Of a stretch of DNA of 64,000 bases, positions 50,169 to 58,785 are shown piece by piece. Below the pieces are notes generated by a model, which made no database searches, was not told the origin of the DNA, and saw nothing but the letters and a program-made list of their open reading frames with translations. Positions within the stretch are counted from its first letter, which is position 1. Every line of letters starts with the position of its first letter. The stretch comes from an uncultured Coriobacteriaceae bacterium (lineage in GTDB: Bacteria > Actinomycetota > Coriobacteriia > Coriobacteriales > Atopobiaceae), in the NCBI GenBank assembly GCA_902777325.1, contig CACYTH010000022.1:1-64000 (forward strand). The letters are read 5' to 3'. Made by a program: the position numbers and the translations under genes.

Positions 50169-51221
50169 TCAGGACAGCAGCTGACGGACGACCTCCCTCG
50201 TGAGGGCGTAGGTGCCGGGCGTCTGGCTCTCGCGCGGACCGGCGACGTTGAGGGTGAGCTCGTCTCCCACCTCGTCAAGCCGGCGGATGACGTCAGGCAA
50301 TTGGGTGAGGTCGCTGAGGACAAGGCAGGGGCGTCCCAACTGCCTGGCGCAGCGGGCCGTGAGCAGGGTGCCGCTGCTGGGCCTGAGGCCTGCGGGCGCG
50401 ACGATGAGGGTGGCGTGGCTGTCGCGTACGTTCCAGGCGGTGCGCTCGGCATAGTCCTCGCTCGTGCCTTCGGTCAGCTCGGGATAGGCGGCAAGCAGCC
50501 CCGGAGGCTGGGGAAAGTCCTCGGCAAGGCCACCCTGAGGACACCAGCCGCAGATGGGAACACCCAGCTCGCGGGCGGCGTCGAGGGCGCCGCGGTCCGC
50601 TCCGGTCTGCCCGCCCGAGCGGATGCGCGCGATGCGCCTTACGGCCTGTGCCGCCGGCTCTTGGAGGGTAAGCCACCTCTCGCGCGTGATCCAGTTGACC
50701 TCCCCGTCCGCGTGGCCGCCAAGGAGTTTGAGAGGGCGGTTGCGAATGGTGCGCTGATGCCTGAGCCCGACCTTCTCCTGCACGCGACGGCTCTGGTCGT
50801 TGGACCGGTAGTGTCCAGCCCAGACTGCGGTGAGCTCGAGGTCGCAGAAGCCATGGCGCATGACCTCTCGGACGGCCTCCGGCATGAGGCCTTGGCCCCA
50901 GAAGGGCTTGGCCAGCCAAAAGCCGAGCTCGGCTTGGTCATCGCCGATGGCGAGGTCGGAGTTCTCGCCGATCTTGAGGCTGAGGCAGCCGATCGGCTCG
51001 TCTGAGGAGGCGCCGTCGCGCAGGGTGAGGGCGTAGGTCTCGGGAACCATGAGGACGTTTTCGAGCACCTCGCGACTCTCGTCGAGGCTCTTGTGGGGAG
51101 GCCAGCCGGCGGCAGGGCCGATGTCGGGGTCGGATGCGTAGGCAAAGAGCGCCTCGGCGTCGTCCATGCGCCAGGGACGAAGGTCGAGCCGTTCGGTATG
51201 GAGGGTGGCGGGCCAGCTCAT
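50169..51221 (-). CDS. GNAT acetyltransferase fused to a MoCo-carrier-like (Rossmann) domain
   Basis: A 350-residue two-domain protein. Residues 1-185: a RimJ/RimL-type acetyltransferase (HTERLDLRPW start, ELGFWLAKPFWGQGLMPEA acetyl-CoA segment, YRSNDQSRRVQEKVG). Residues 196-350: a domain of the putative molybdenum-cofactor carrier/LOG-like Rossmann group, beginning RIRSGGQTGADRGALDAA and continuing with CPQGGLAEDF and SSGTLLTARCA, which form the phosphate-binding loops. Both halves look complete. The reading frame is continuous, so this is a true fusion as written. Function of the combination is unknown. The 111 bases after its start and the region to 51330 contain no other gene. Confidence 0.82.
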   Translation of the reverse strand: MSWPATLHTERLDLRPWRMDDAEALFAYASDPDIGPAAGWPPHKSLDESREVLENVLMVPETYALTLRDGASSDEPIGCLSLKIGENSDLAIGDDQAELGFWLAKPFWGQGLMPEAVREVMRHGFCDLELTAVWAGHYRSNDQSRRVQEKVGLRHQRTIRNRPLKLLGGHADGEVNWITRERWLTLQEPAAQAVRRIARIRSGGQTGADRGALDAARELGVPICGWCPQGGLAEDFPQPPGLLAAYPELTEGTSEDYAERTAWNVRDSHATLIVAPAGLRPSSGTLLTARCARQLGRPCLVLSDLTQLPDVIRRLDEVGDELTLNVAGPRESQTPGTYALTREVVRQLLS

Positions 51222-51329
51222 GAGGCTCCTCTCGAGAAGTCGGGTGGACTCATTCTAGTGCAGGAGCTGGGGTCGGCCGGCGGTGTCCGTGGTTGCGTGC
51301 CCGTGGGGCACGGTGACGCAACGGGAGAC

Positions 51330-51361
51330 AAAACTGCCCCTCCCACGTCAGTGGAAGGGGC
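51330..51361 (-). terminator. Terminator of the ABC exporter operon
   Basis: On the minus strand GCCCCTTCCAC - TGAC - GTGGGAGGGGC is followed by AGTTTTGTC. It lies beyond the duplicated gene end, so the duplicate is transcribed as part of the operon's 3' region. Confidence 0.85.
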
Positions 51362-51380
51362 GGTGGAATGCCATGCGCGT

Positions 51381-51489
51381 GCGCTCGGGTCACACACGAC
51401 GAGCTGTCTCGGTCGCTACTCCAGCTCGAAGGCGCCGGTATACAGCTGATAGTACGTACCCTTCTGTGCGATCAGCTCGTCGTGCGTGC
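51381..51489 (-). pseudogene. Duplicated 3' end of the ABC exporter gene (remnant)
   Basis: A 109-base copy of 51517-51625 differing at four positions. On the minus strand it encodes THDELIAQKG-TYYQLYTGAFELE then stop at 51418-51416, the same C-terminus as the intact ABC gene; the coding differences I see are synonymous. The codons before it (RGSAS) do not continue an ABC protein. It is a leftover of a tandem duplication or of a recombined paralogue. Confidence 0.8.
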
Positions 51490-51516
51490 TGGCCGAACCG
51501 CGCAAAGGGCGCGCGG

Positions 51517-51625
51517 GCGCTCGGGTCACTCACGACGAGCTGTCTCGGTCGCTACTCCAGCTCGAAGGCGCCGGTGTACAGCTGGTAATACGTACCCTTC
51601 TGTGCGATCAGCTCGTCGTGCGTGC
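51517..51625 (-). repeat. Direct repeat partner (3' end of intact ABC gene)
   Basis: The second member of the 109-base direct repeat, lying within and just beyond the end of the intact ABC exporter gene; offset 136 bases from the remnant, with a 27-base unique spacer rich in GCGC. Confidence 0.85.
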
Positions 51626-53525
51626 CCCTTTCGATGATCCGCCCGTGGTCGAGGACGATGATCACGTCGGAGTTGCGGACGGTGGACAGGCGGTGTGCGA
51701 TGACGAAGGTGGTACGACCCTCCATCAGCGCGTCCATGCCCTGGCTGACGATCTGCTCGGTACGGGTGTCGATGGAACTCGTCGCCTCGTCGAGGATCAT
51801 CGCCGGGGGATCGGCGACGGCTGCGCGCGCAATGGAGAGCAGCTGGCGCTGGCCCTGCGAGAGGCTCTCGGCGTTGTCGGTGAGCCAGGTCTGGTAGCCC
51901 TCGGGCAGACGCTCGATGAAGCCGTCGGCGCCGACCAGCTTGGCCGCCTTGATGCACTCCTCGTCGGTGGCCTCCAGGTGACCGTAGCGGATGTTGTCCA
52001 TGACGGTGCCGGTAAAGAGGTTGACGTCCTGGAGCACGATGCCCAGCGACTTGCGCAGGTCGCTCTTCTTGATCTTGTTGATGTTGATGCCGTCGTAGCG
52101 GATCTTGCCGTCGGCGATGTCGTAGAAGCGGTTGATCAGGTTGGTGATGGTCGTCTTGCCCGCGCCCGTCGCGCCGACGAAGGCGACCTTCTGTCCGGGG
52201 AAGGCGTCGAGTGAGATGTTGTGCAGCACGATGTGGTTGGGCACGTAGCCAAAGTCGACGTCGTCCAGGATGATGTCGCCCATGACCGGCATGTAGTCCA
52301 CGGTGCCATCGGACTTGTGCGGGTGCTTCCAGGCCCAGATGCCCGTGCGGTCGTGACGGTCGACCTCGCCGATCACGTTCTCCATGTTGTCGTCGTAGCG
52401 CACGCGCACCAGCTCCACGTAGCCCTCGTCCTCCTCGGGCAGCTCGTCGAGCAGCTGGAAGATGCGCTCGGCGCCGGCAAGGCCCATGACCACGAAGTTG
52501 ATCTGGTGGGAGATCTGGCCGATGGAGCCGGCAAAGCGCTTGGTGAGGTTGAGGAAGGGGATGACGATGTCGATGGAGAGGGCCAGGCCGGAGATGGAGG
52601 GGTTGGCGATGCCCGTGGCAAGGAAGATGCCGCCGGCAAGTGCAACCACCACGTAAGCGAGGTTGCCCAGGTTCATCAGGATGGGGCCAAGGATGTTGGA
52701 GTAGATGTTGGCCTGCTTGGCGGCCTCGAAGAGCTCGTCGTTGACCTCGTCGAACTGCGCCTGCATCTGCTTCTCGTGCGTGAAGACCTTGATGACCTTC
52801 TCGCCGTTCATGGCCTCCTCGGCAAAGCCCTCGGCGCGGCCGATGGCGTGCTGCTGAGCCAGGAAGTACTTGGCGGACTTGCCGCCCATGTAGCGGGTGA
52901 GCCAGCCCATGAAGCCGACCATCACCAGCACGACGCAGGTCATGGGGATGGAGTACCACAGCATGATGCCCACGATGGAGACCATAGCGATGACCATGTT
53001 GAGCAGGTTGGGGAGTGCAATGCCAACGAGCTGGCGCAGGGCGTCGACGTCGTTGGTGTAGTAGCTCATGACGTCGCCGCGCTTGTTCTGGTCGAAGAAG
53101 CGGATGGGCAGCTTCTCCATGTGCTCGAACATCTTGTTGCGGATGTTCATGAGGCCGATGAGGGTGAGGACGATGCGGGCCACCTCGGGCTGTGCGGCAG
53201 ACCAGTCGCCCGACTGCCAGGTGCGCGTGACGACCTCGATAGTGCGCTGCAGGAAGACCGACGGCAGCGTGGAGAGGGCGGCACCGAGCACGATGCACAG
53301 GATGATGGCCGAGAACTGCAGGGGATAGAACGAGAAGACGAGCTTGACGGTGCCCCTGAAGACCTGCATGGGGTTGGAGGCGTGCCTGCCGCGGCTGCCC
53401 TTGCCGGGAACGCCCTTGTTCTCGGCTGAGGCGTCGTCTGCGCCGCCGGGTGCCGGGGCGTCCTTGAGGCGAGCGGGGTCGTCGATGATGCTGCGCTCGG
53501 CAGCGGTGAGCTTCTGCTTAGGCAT
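51552..53525 (-). CDS. ABC exporter, transmembrane + ATPase half (second subunit)
   Basis: A 657-residue half-exporter. An N-terminal extension of about 60 residues precedes six membrane helices (70-350). The ATPase domain has Walker A GATGAGKTT, a good signature LSQGQRQLLS, Walker B MILDEATSS and the H-loop IAHRLST. Together with the gene before it, it forms a heterodimeric exporter of the BmrCD/LmrCD/TM287-288 kind; here the catalytic Glu after Walker B is present, so this is the canonical-site subunit. Its start overlaps the end of the first subunit by eight bases. Regulated by the MarR gene of the same operon. Substrate unknown; drugs or peptides are typical. Confidence 0.92.
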   Translation of the reverse strand: MPKQKLTAAERSIIDDPARLKDAPAPGGADDASAENKGVPGKGSRGRHASNPMQVFRGTVKLVFSFYPLQFSAIILCIVLGAALSTLPSVFLQRTIEVVTRTWQSGDWSAAQPEVARIVLTLIGLMNIRNKMFEHMEKLPIRFFDQNKRGDVMSYYTNDVDALRQLVGIALPNLLNMVIAMVSIVGIMLWYSIPMTCVVLVMVGFMGWLTRYMGGKSAKYFLAQQHAIGRAEGFAEEAMNGEKVIKVFTHEKQMQAQFDEVNDELFEAAKQANIYSNILGPILMNLGNLAYVVVALAGGIFLATGIANPSISGLALSIDIVIPFLNLTKRFAGSIGQISHQINFVVMGLAGAERIFQLLDELPEEDEGYVELVRVRYDDNMENVIGEVDRHDRTGIWAWKHPHKSDGTVDYMPVMGDIILDDVDFGYVPNHIVLHNISLDAFPGQKVAFVGATGAGKTTITNLINRFYDIADGKIRYDGININKIKKSDLRKSLGIVLQDVNLFTGTVMDNIRYGHLEATDEECIKAAKLVGADGFIERLPEGYQTWLTDNAESLSQGQRQLLSIARAAVADPPAMILDEATSSIDTRTEQIVSQGMDALMEGRTTFVIAHRLSTVRNSDVIIVLDHGRIIERGTHDELIAQKGTYYQLYTGAFELE

Positions 53526-55485
53526 TCAGATCGCCTCCTTCCGTGATCTGGCCATCCAAGGCCGTGAGCTCCTGTCCGGCGGCGAGGCCGTCGTGGGCGG
53601 AGGTGCCGCCCTGCGGCGTCTTGCCGCCTGCCGCGGCATGCACGTGGACCTCGTCCTTGCCCAGCACGGTGACCTCTGCCTGCTCGTTTGCGAGGGCGTT
53701 CTCGTCGTGGCTGGCCTTGTTCTGCGTGAGGTAGACCTCGCGGTAGATCTCGGAGGTCTTGAGCAGCTCGTCGTGGGTGCCCACGGCGCTGATGCCGCCC
53801 TCGTCGAGGACCACGATGCGGTCGGCGTCCTCGACCGACCCGGTGCGCTGGGCGATGATGATCTTGGTGGTCTCCGGGATGAAGCTCTTGAACCCGGCGC
53901 GGATGAGCTGGTCGGTCTTGGTGTCGACGGCGGAGGTAGAGTCGTCGAGGATCAGGATCTTGGGCTTCTTGAGCAGGGCGCGCGCGATGCACAGGCGCTG
54001 CTTCTGGCCGCCGGAGACGTTGGTGCCGCCCTGCTCGATGTAGGTGTCGTAGCCATCGGGGAACTGCTGGATGAACTCGTCCGCCTGAGCGAGCTTGCAG
54101 GCCTCGACGAGCTCCTCGTCGGTGGCGTGCTCGTTGCCCCAGCGGAGGTTGTCCTTGATGGTGCCCGAGAACAGCACGTTGCGCTGCAGCACGACGGCCA
54201 CCTCGTTGCGCAGGGTGTCCATGTCGTAGTTGCGCACGTCGATGCCGCCCACGCGGACGGTTCCGCGCGTGGCGTCGTAGAGGCGGCTGATGAGCTGGAT
54301 GAGGGTGGACTTGGACGAGCCCGTACCACCGATGATGCCGATGACCTCGCCGCTCTTGATGTGCAGGTCGATGTCGTGCAGGGCGAAGCGGCCGCTCTCG
54401 GGATGGTAGGCAAAGCTCACGTCGTCGAAGTCGACCGAGCCATCGGGCACGTCGAAGATGGGGTTCTCCGGATTTGCCAGGTCGGGCTGCTCGAGCAGGA
54501 CCTCGCAGATGCGGCGCGAGCTCTCCTCGGCCATGGTAATCATGACGAAGATCATCGAGAGCATGTTGAGGCTCATGAGCATCGAGAAGCCGTAGGTGAT
54601 GAGTGCCGACATCTGGCCGACGTTCATGGCGGCGCCAGCGGTGGAGACGATGGTCTTGCTGCCAAAGTAGACGACGAAGGCGTAGATGGTGTCGACCGCG
54701 AAGGTCATGATGGGTTGGTTCCAAGCCAGGATGCGCTCGGCGCCCCAGAAGTCCTGGAACACCTCGCCGGACGCCTTCTTGAACTTCTGGTTCTCGTAGT
54801 CCTCGCGCACGAAGCTCTTGACCACGCGAATGCCGGTGACGTTCTCCTCGACGCTCTCGTTGAGCGCGTCGTACTTCTTGAAGATGCGCCTGAAGATGGG
54901 CATGACGGTGCGCGCAATGCTGATGAGCGCGAACCCGAGCAGGAATCCCACGATCACGTAGACGATGGCCATCTTGCCGCCGGTGATGAAGGCCATGGTG
55001 GCCGCGAAGACGATCATCATGGGGCTGCGCACCGCGGAGCGGATGATCTGCATGTAGGCCATCTGCACGTTCTGGGTGTCGGTGGTGAGGCGCGTCACCA
55101 GCGAGTTGGTGGAGAAGCGGTCGATGTTGGAGAAGCTGAACCGCTGGATGCTGGCAAACATGTCGTGCCGGAGGTTGCGCGCGAAGCCGGTGGAGGCGAT
55201 CGATGCCGCGATGCCGGCGATGGTGCCGCAGGCCAGGCTGATGAGGGCCATGACGGTGAGCACGATGCCGTAGCGGGCGATGGTGTCGATGCCGCAGCCG
55301 GCGCTCATCTCGTTGATGAGGCGTGCGGTGATGAAGGGAATGGAACACTCGATGATGACCTCGCCCAGCACAAAGACCGGAGCGATGATCGAGTTCTTCT
55401 TGTTATCCCGTATGCTGCCGCCCAGGGTGCGGAAGATCTCACCCAGCGACAGGTGCGCCATGGTCTTGCTTTGCTCTTGACTCAT
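53518..55485 (-). CDS. ABC exporter, transmembrane + ATPase half (first subunit, degenerate site)
   Basis: A 655-residue half-exporter. The ATG at 55485 overlaps the MarR stop (ATGA) and is spaced seven bases from GGGGG, so it was chosen over upstream ATGs. It has six membrane helices to about residue 320. The ATPase has Walker A GGTGSSKST, signature VSGGQKQRL, Walker B LILDDSTSA, and IAQRTGS in place of the H-loop histidine. The Asp replacing the catalytic Glu (LDDS) and the Gln replacing the switch His mark it as the non-catalytic partner of a heterodimeric exporter. The C-terminal ~70 residues are an acidic/His-containing tail (EVHVHAAAGG). Confidence 0.92.
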   Translation of the reverse strand: MSQEQSKTMAHLSLGEIFRTLGGSIRDNKKNSIIAPVFVLGEVIIECSIPFITARLINEMSAGCGIDTIARYGIVLTVMALISLACGTIAGIAASIASTGFARNLRHDMFASIQRFSFSNIDRFSTNSLVTRLTTDTQNVQMAYMQIIRSAVRSPMMIVFAATMAFITGGKMAIVYVIVGFLLGFALISIARTVMPIFRRIFKKYDALNESVEENVTGIRVVKSFVREDYENQKFKKASGEVFQDFWGAERILAWNQPIMTFAVDTIYAFVVYFGSKTIVSTAGAAMNVGQMSALITYGFSMLMSLNMLSMIFVMITMAEESSRRICEVLLEQPDLANPENPIFDVPDGSVDFDDVSFAYHPESGRFALHDIDLHIKSGEVIGIIGGTGSSKSTLIQLISRLYDATRGTVRVGGIDVRNYDMDTLRNEVAVVLQRNVLFSGTIKDNLRWGNEHATDEELVEACKLAQADEFIQQFPDGYDTYIEQGGTNVSGGQKQRLCIARALLKKPKILILDDSTSAVDTKTDQLIRAGFKSFIPETTKIIIAQRTGSVEDADRIVVLDEGGISAVGTHDELLKTSEIYREVYLTQNKASHDENALANEQAEVTVLGKDEVHVHAAAGGKTPQGGTSAHDGLAAGQELTALDGQITEGGDLNA

Positions 55486-55934
55486 GCGCATGCCCCCTCT
55501 CCCCCTAGTGTCTTCCAGTGCTCGGCCACTCGGTCGAGCACCTCGATGAGCTGCCGCAGCTCGTCCTCGGTGAGACAAGCCATGCAGCTGCTCTCAAACT
55601 CCTTGCGTTTCTCGATGAGCTCGTCGGCCTTCGTGCGTCCCTCGTCCGTCAGGGCAATGTCAAGCTGACGGCGGTCCTCGTCGGATCGCGTGCGCTGGAT
55701 GAGCCCCGACGCCTCGAGCTTCGACAGGACCTCGGACATGGATGCGGAGCTGATGCCCGAGAGCTCCTGCAGGTCGCGCTGGGTCATGTGGTCACCGCGC
55801 TTGCGAAGCTTGACGAGAATGTGCTGCTGGCCGCTGCGGCCGCCTGCGTTCATGTGCAGGTAGTGGCCGAAGAAGCCAAAGTCACGGAGTGCCTGGCGGA
55901 CCAACGCCTGATCGAGAGCCAGTGTGTCGGTCAT
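55482..55934 (-). CDS. MarR family transcriptional regulator
   Basis: A 150-residue winged-helix repressor. The DNA-binding part reads MTQRDLQELSGISSASMSEVLSKLEASGLIQR followed by the wing SDEDRRQLDIALTDEGR, a standard MarR pattern. It heads the ABC exporter operon with four-base overlap and lies next to a cluster of GGTACC-containing repeats, so it most likely represses itself and the exporter and is released by an exported compound. Cysteines near residues 117-120 (SSCMAC) could sense oxidation, but this is conjecture. Confidence 0.92.
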   Translation of the reverse strand: MTDTLALDQALVRQALRDFGFFGHYLHMNAGGRSGQQHILVKLRKRGDHMTQRDLQELSGISSASMSEVLSKLEASGLIQRTRSDEDRRQLDIALTDEGRTKADELIEKRKEFESSCMACLTEDELRQLIEVLDRVAEHWKTLGGEGACA

Positions 55935-55985
55935 GCGTCCTCCTCTCAGTCGGCTCTACAATACGCCTCCGAAAGGAGATGTCAA

Positions 55986-56027
55986 GGTACCTAGCAATAA
56001 TTACATGGTACCTAGTGGTTAGGTACC
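55986..56027. promoter_or_regulatory. MarR operator cluster (three GGTACC half-site elements)
   Basis: GGTACCTAG at 55986-55994 and 56007-56015, and TAGGTACC at 56020-56027. The last two form a perfect inverted repeat GGTACCTA-gtggt-TAGGTACC. The cluster lies 52-93 bases upstream of marR and about 106 bases upstream of the response regulator, in an otherwise AT-rich patch. It is the obvious binding site for the adjacent MarR protein. Confidence 0.75.
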
Positions 56028-56132
56028 GAATCTGTTGATCGGGGAGTGCGTCACGCGTCGATGTTAGGGAAGTGTAAGGGGTGCCAAGCACCTTGCTTCG
56101 CGCGGTACAATCAGGTGCGAAAGGGGGTAGGC

Positions 56133-56807
56133 ATGGTCTACTACGTCGAAGACGACACCAACATCCGCGAGCTGACGGTCTACGCACTGACGCAGGCGGG
56201 CATCGAGGCACGAGGCTGCGCCGACGACGCGGAGTTTCGCAAGGCATGCAAGGAGGAGCTGCCCAAGGCGGTGCTGCTCGACATCATGCTGCCCGACACG
56301 GACGGGCTCGCCATTCTCGCGCGCATACGGCACACCGAGGGGCTGCGCGACGTGCCCGTGATGATGCTTACGGCAAAGGACTCCGAGCTCGACACCGTGC
56401 GCGCCCTCGACGGCGGCGCCGACGACTACCTCGCAAAGCCCTTTGGCATGATGGAGATGGTCAGCCGCGTGCGCGCGCTGCTGCGCAGGTCCAACCGCTC
56501 GGCCGTGGACGCCCCGTCCAAGCTGGAGGTCGGGCCGGTGGCGCTGTGGCCCAGCAGGCGCACGGCGACCCTCGACGGCGAGCCGCTCTCGCTCACCATG
56601 CGCGAGTTTGACCTGCTTGCCTTCCTCATGCGCTTCCCGGGCGAGGTCTTCTCGCGCGAGACGCTGCTGAGGCGCGTGTGGGGTTGGGACTTTGACGGCG
56701 GCTCCCGCACGGTGGACGTGCACGTGCAGACGATCCGCTCCAAGCTCGGCGACCACTCGAGGCTCATCCAGACGGTGCGCGGCGTGGGCTACCGCATGCA
56801 GGCATAA
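56133..56807 (+). CDS. OmpR/PhoB family response regulator
   Basis: A 224-residue two-domain regulator. The receiver has the acidic pair in YYVEDD, the phospho-acceptor Asp50 in VLLDIMLPD, and Thr/Lys switch residues in MLTAKD and YLAKPF. The C-terminal winged helix has LTMREFDLLAFLM and TVDVHVQTIRSKL, typical of OmpR/PhoB. The ATG at 56133 follows AAAGGGGG. Four bases separate it from the kinase gene, so the pair forms one two-component system. TACAAT at 56106 may be its -10 element. Signal unknown. Confidence 0.94.
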   Translation: MVYYVEDDTNIRELTVYALTQAGIEARGCADDAEFRKACKEELPKAVLLDIMLPDTDGLAILARIRHTEGLRDVPVMMLTAKDSELDTVRALDGGADDYLAKPFGMMEMVSRVRALLRRSNRSAVDAPSKLEVGPVALWPSRRTATLDGEPLSLTMREFDLLAFLMRFPGEVFSRETLLRRVWGWDFDGGSRTVDVHVQTIRSKLGDHSRLIQTVRGVGYRMQA

Positions 56808-56810
56808 GCC

Positions 56811-58229
56811 GTGTCGCGCAAACGATCTCACAGGGTCCGCACCCTCGCGGACCGGATGTTCGTCACCCTGCTCAGCATCTCCGTCGCGGCCGCCTCGATA
56901 GCGACGGTCGTCTCGGCATACCTGCACCAGTCGACCGTCATGGCCGAGGCGCGCATCGAGCTGGGCAACGAGTGCGACGTCCTGGCATCGACGCTGGACT
57001 CTGCCGACAACGAGGCTGCAGAGCTTGCCATCATCGACCTTGGCGCCATGCGTGCGACGCTGGTCACGCCCACCGGAGAGGTGCTCTACGACACCCTCGT
57101 GTCCTCCGGCGAGCTGGTGGGGCACGAGGACAGGCCGGAGATTATGGCGGCCCTCGCGGAGGGGAGTGGCTCGTCCACGAGGCTGAGCGACACCCTGGGT
57201 AGCGTGAGCCTCTACGAGGCACGGCTGCTCAAGTCGGGCAACGTGATTCGTCTCTCTGTCCAGCGCGACAGCGTGTTTGCCATCCTGGCGGGCGACCTGC
57301 GCATTCTGGCGCTCGTACTGCTCGTGTTGGTGGTGCTGTGCTGGTTTGCGTCGCGCATGATCGCCGCGCGTCTGGTCAAGCCCATCCTCCAGATCGATCC
57401 GGCCCATCTCGACGGGACGGCTCCCTACGAGGAGCTGCAGCCTCTGACGGAGCGCCTTGCCATACAGCAGACCGAGCTTATATCGCAGATGGAGGAGCTC
57501 AAGAGCGCCGACGCGATGCGCCGCGAGTTCACGGCAAACGTGACGCACGAGCTCAAGACCCCCATCGCATCGATCATGGGCGCCTCCGAGCTGATGCGCG
57601 ACGGCTTTGTGCTGGAGGAGGACGTGCCGGACTTCGCCGCACGCATCAACGACGAGTCGCAGCGCCTGTCCGCGCTGGTCAACGACATCCTCATGCTTTC
57701 GAAGCTCGACGAGTCGCATCGCGAGCGCAACCTGGAGAGCTTTGGTGCCATGGAGCCGGTGGACCTGATGGCGGTCGTGCATGACGCGAGCGACCGCATG
57801 GCCGGCCGCGCCGACGCCGCCGAGGTAAGACTGGTGGTGGAGGGGGAGCCCGTGCTGGTCGAGGGCTACCCGCGCATCGTGGACGAGCTGGTGTCAAACC
57901 TCATGAGCAACGCGATTCGCTACAACAAGCCCGGCGGAGAGGTGAGGGTCCACGTCGGCCTGGTGGAGGGGCGGCCGACGCTCGAGGTCGCGGACACCGG
58001 CATCGGCATTCCCGAGGAGGCGCAGGCAAAGGTGTTCGAGCGCTTCTATCGCGTGGAGACCTCGCGCTCGCGCGCGAGCGGCGGAACGGGCCTGGGCCTC
58101 GCCATCGTCAAGCATGCGGCCGCCCTCCACGAGGCGCAGGTCACGCTGCAGAGCGAGCTGGGCACGGGCACCACCATCACGGTGAGCTTCCCGCCCTTTG
58201 CCTATTCGGCCATGGGAGTCGACCGCTAG
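56811..58229 (+). CDS. Sensor histidine kinase (PhoR/VanS-like)
   Basis: A 472-residue membrane kinase starting at GTG. One membrane helix at about 15-38, an extracytoplasmic PAS-like sensor of some 120 residues, a second helix at about 163-182, a short degenerate HAMP-like linker, the HisKA domain with His246 in VTHELKTP, and an ATPase domain with NAIRYNKPGG (N box), DTGIGIP (G1) and GTGLGLAIVK (G2). All catalytic boxes are intact. Its partner regulator is encoded immediately upstream. The end overlaps the convergent GtrA gene by four bases. Confidence 0.94.
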   Translation: MSRKRSHRVRTLADRMFVTLLSISVAAASIATVVSAYLHQSTVMAEARIELGNECDVLASTLDSADNEAAELAIIDLGAMRATLVTPTGEVLYDTLVSSGELVGHEDRPEIMAALAEGSGSSTRLSDTLGSVSLYEARLLKSGNVIRLSVQRDSVFAILAGDLRILALVLLVLVVLCWFASRMIAARLVKPILQIDPAHLDGTAPYEELQPLTERLAIQQTELISQMEELKSADAMRREFTANVTHELKTPIASIMGASELMRDGFVLEEDVPDFAARINDESQRLSALVNDILMLSKLDESHRERNLESFGAMEPVDLMAVVHDASDRMAGRADAAEVRLVVEGEPVLVEGYPRIVDELVSNLMSNAIRYNKPGGEVRVHVGLVEGRPTLEVADTGIGIPEEAQAKVFERFYRVETSRSRASGGTGLGLAIVKHAAALHEAQVTLQSELGTGTTITVSFPPFAYSAMGVDR

Positions 58230-58765
58230 CGCTGCCGCCTGGGCGGCTTGACGCTCACCTCGTGCCTGAAGACCCACTTGCGCTGCACGTTGTAGTTGAT
58301 GAAGAACAGCGCGATGTCCACGACGATCTTGGCGCGCCACTCGGCGATGCCAAAGAAGCGGTGGGCCAGGTAGACGCCCAACGTGGAGAGCGCGAGAATG
58401 ACGGCAGAGAGCGCGACGAAGCGCGGCAGGCTCTCCCTGCGCGCGCTGCGCTGCCAATCGGGGTCGTTGACGTCGAGCGTGAAGACCAGACGATGGTTGA
58501 GCGAGTAGTTGAGCGTGAGCGACACGATGCGCGCCGAGACGTTGGACACGAGGATGCGCAGGAACTCCGAGCCCGCCATGTGGCGCCTGAGCAGCGAGAA
58601 CAGCAGCCAGGCCAGGAGCTGGTCCAAAAGCGAGCAGCTGGCAGAGCTCAGCATGAAGCGCAGGAACCGCGGCCGGGACGACTGCGCCTCCGGTTTGCGC
58701 CTCTGCTTGCGCACGCGCGCCTTGGGCGCGTCTACGACACTGCGATATGGCTTGCGACGGGTCAT
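58226..58765 (-). CDS. GtrA family membrane protein
   Basis: A 179-residue protein with a basic N-terminal tail and four membrane helices of the GtrA fold. The conserved motifs FxxVGxxxxxxDxxxxxLL-like (FMLSSASCSLLDQLLAWLL) and LNYSLNHRLVF and a final INYNVQRKWVF are family hallmarks. GtrA proteins are thought to flip lipid-linked sugars for surface glycan modification. No cognate glycosyltransferase is adjacent. It is convergent with the histidine kinase gene. Confidence 0.88.
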   Translation of the reverse strand: MTRRKPYRSVVDAPKARVRKQRRKPEAQSSRPRFLRFMLSSASCSLLDQLLAWLLFSLLRRHMAGSEFLRILVSNVSARIVSLTLNYSLNHRLVFTLDVNDPDWQRSARRESLPRFVALSAVILALSTLGVYLAHRFFGIAEWRAKIVVDIALFFINYNVQRKWVFRHEVSVKPPRRQR

Positions 58766-58785
58766 GATTCAGCCGCCTTAAGCGA

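Noticed and set aside
51222-51560. Small plus-strand ORFs in the region of the ABC gene-end duplication
   Set aside because: They are antisense translations of the duplicated 109-base segment and share its repeat structure; no ribosome site or family motif.
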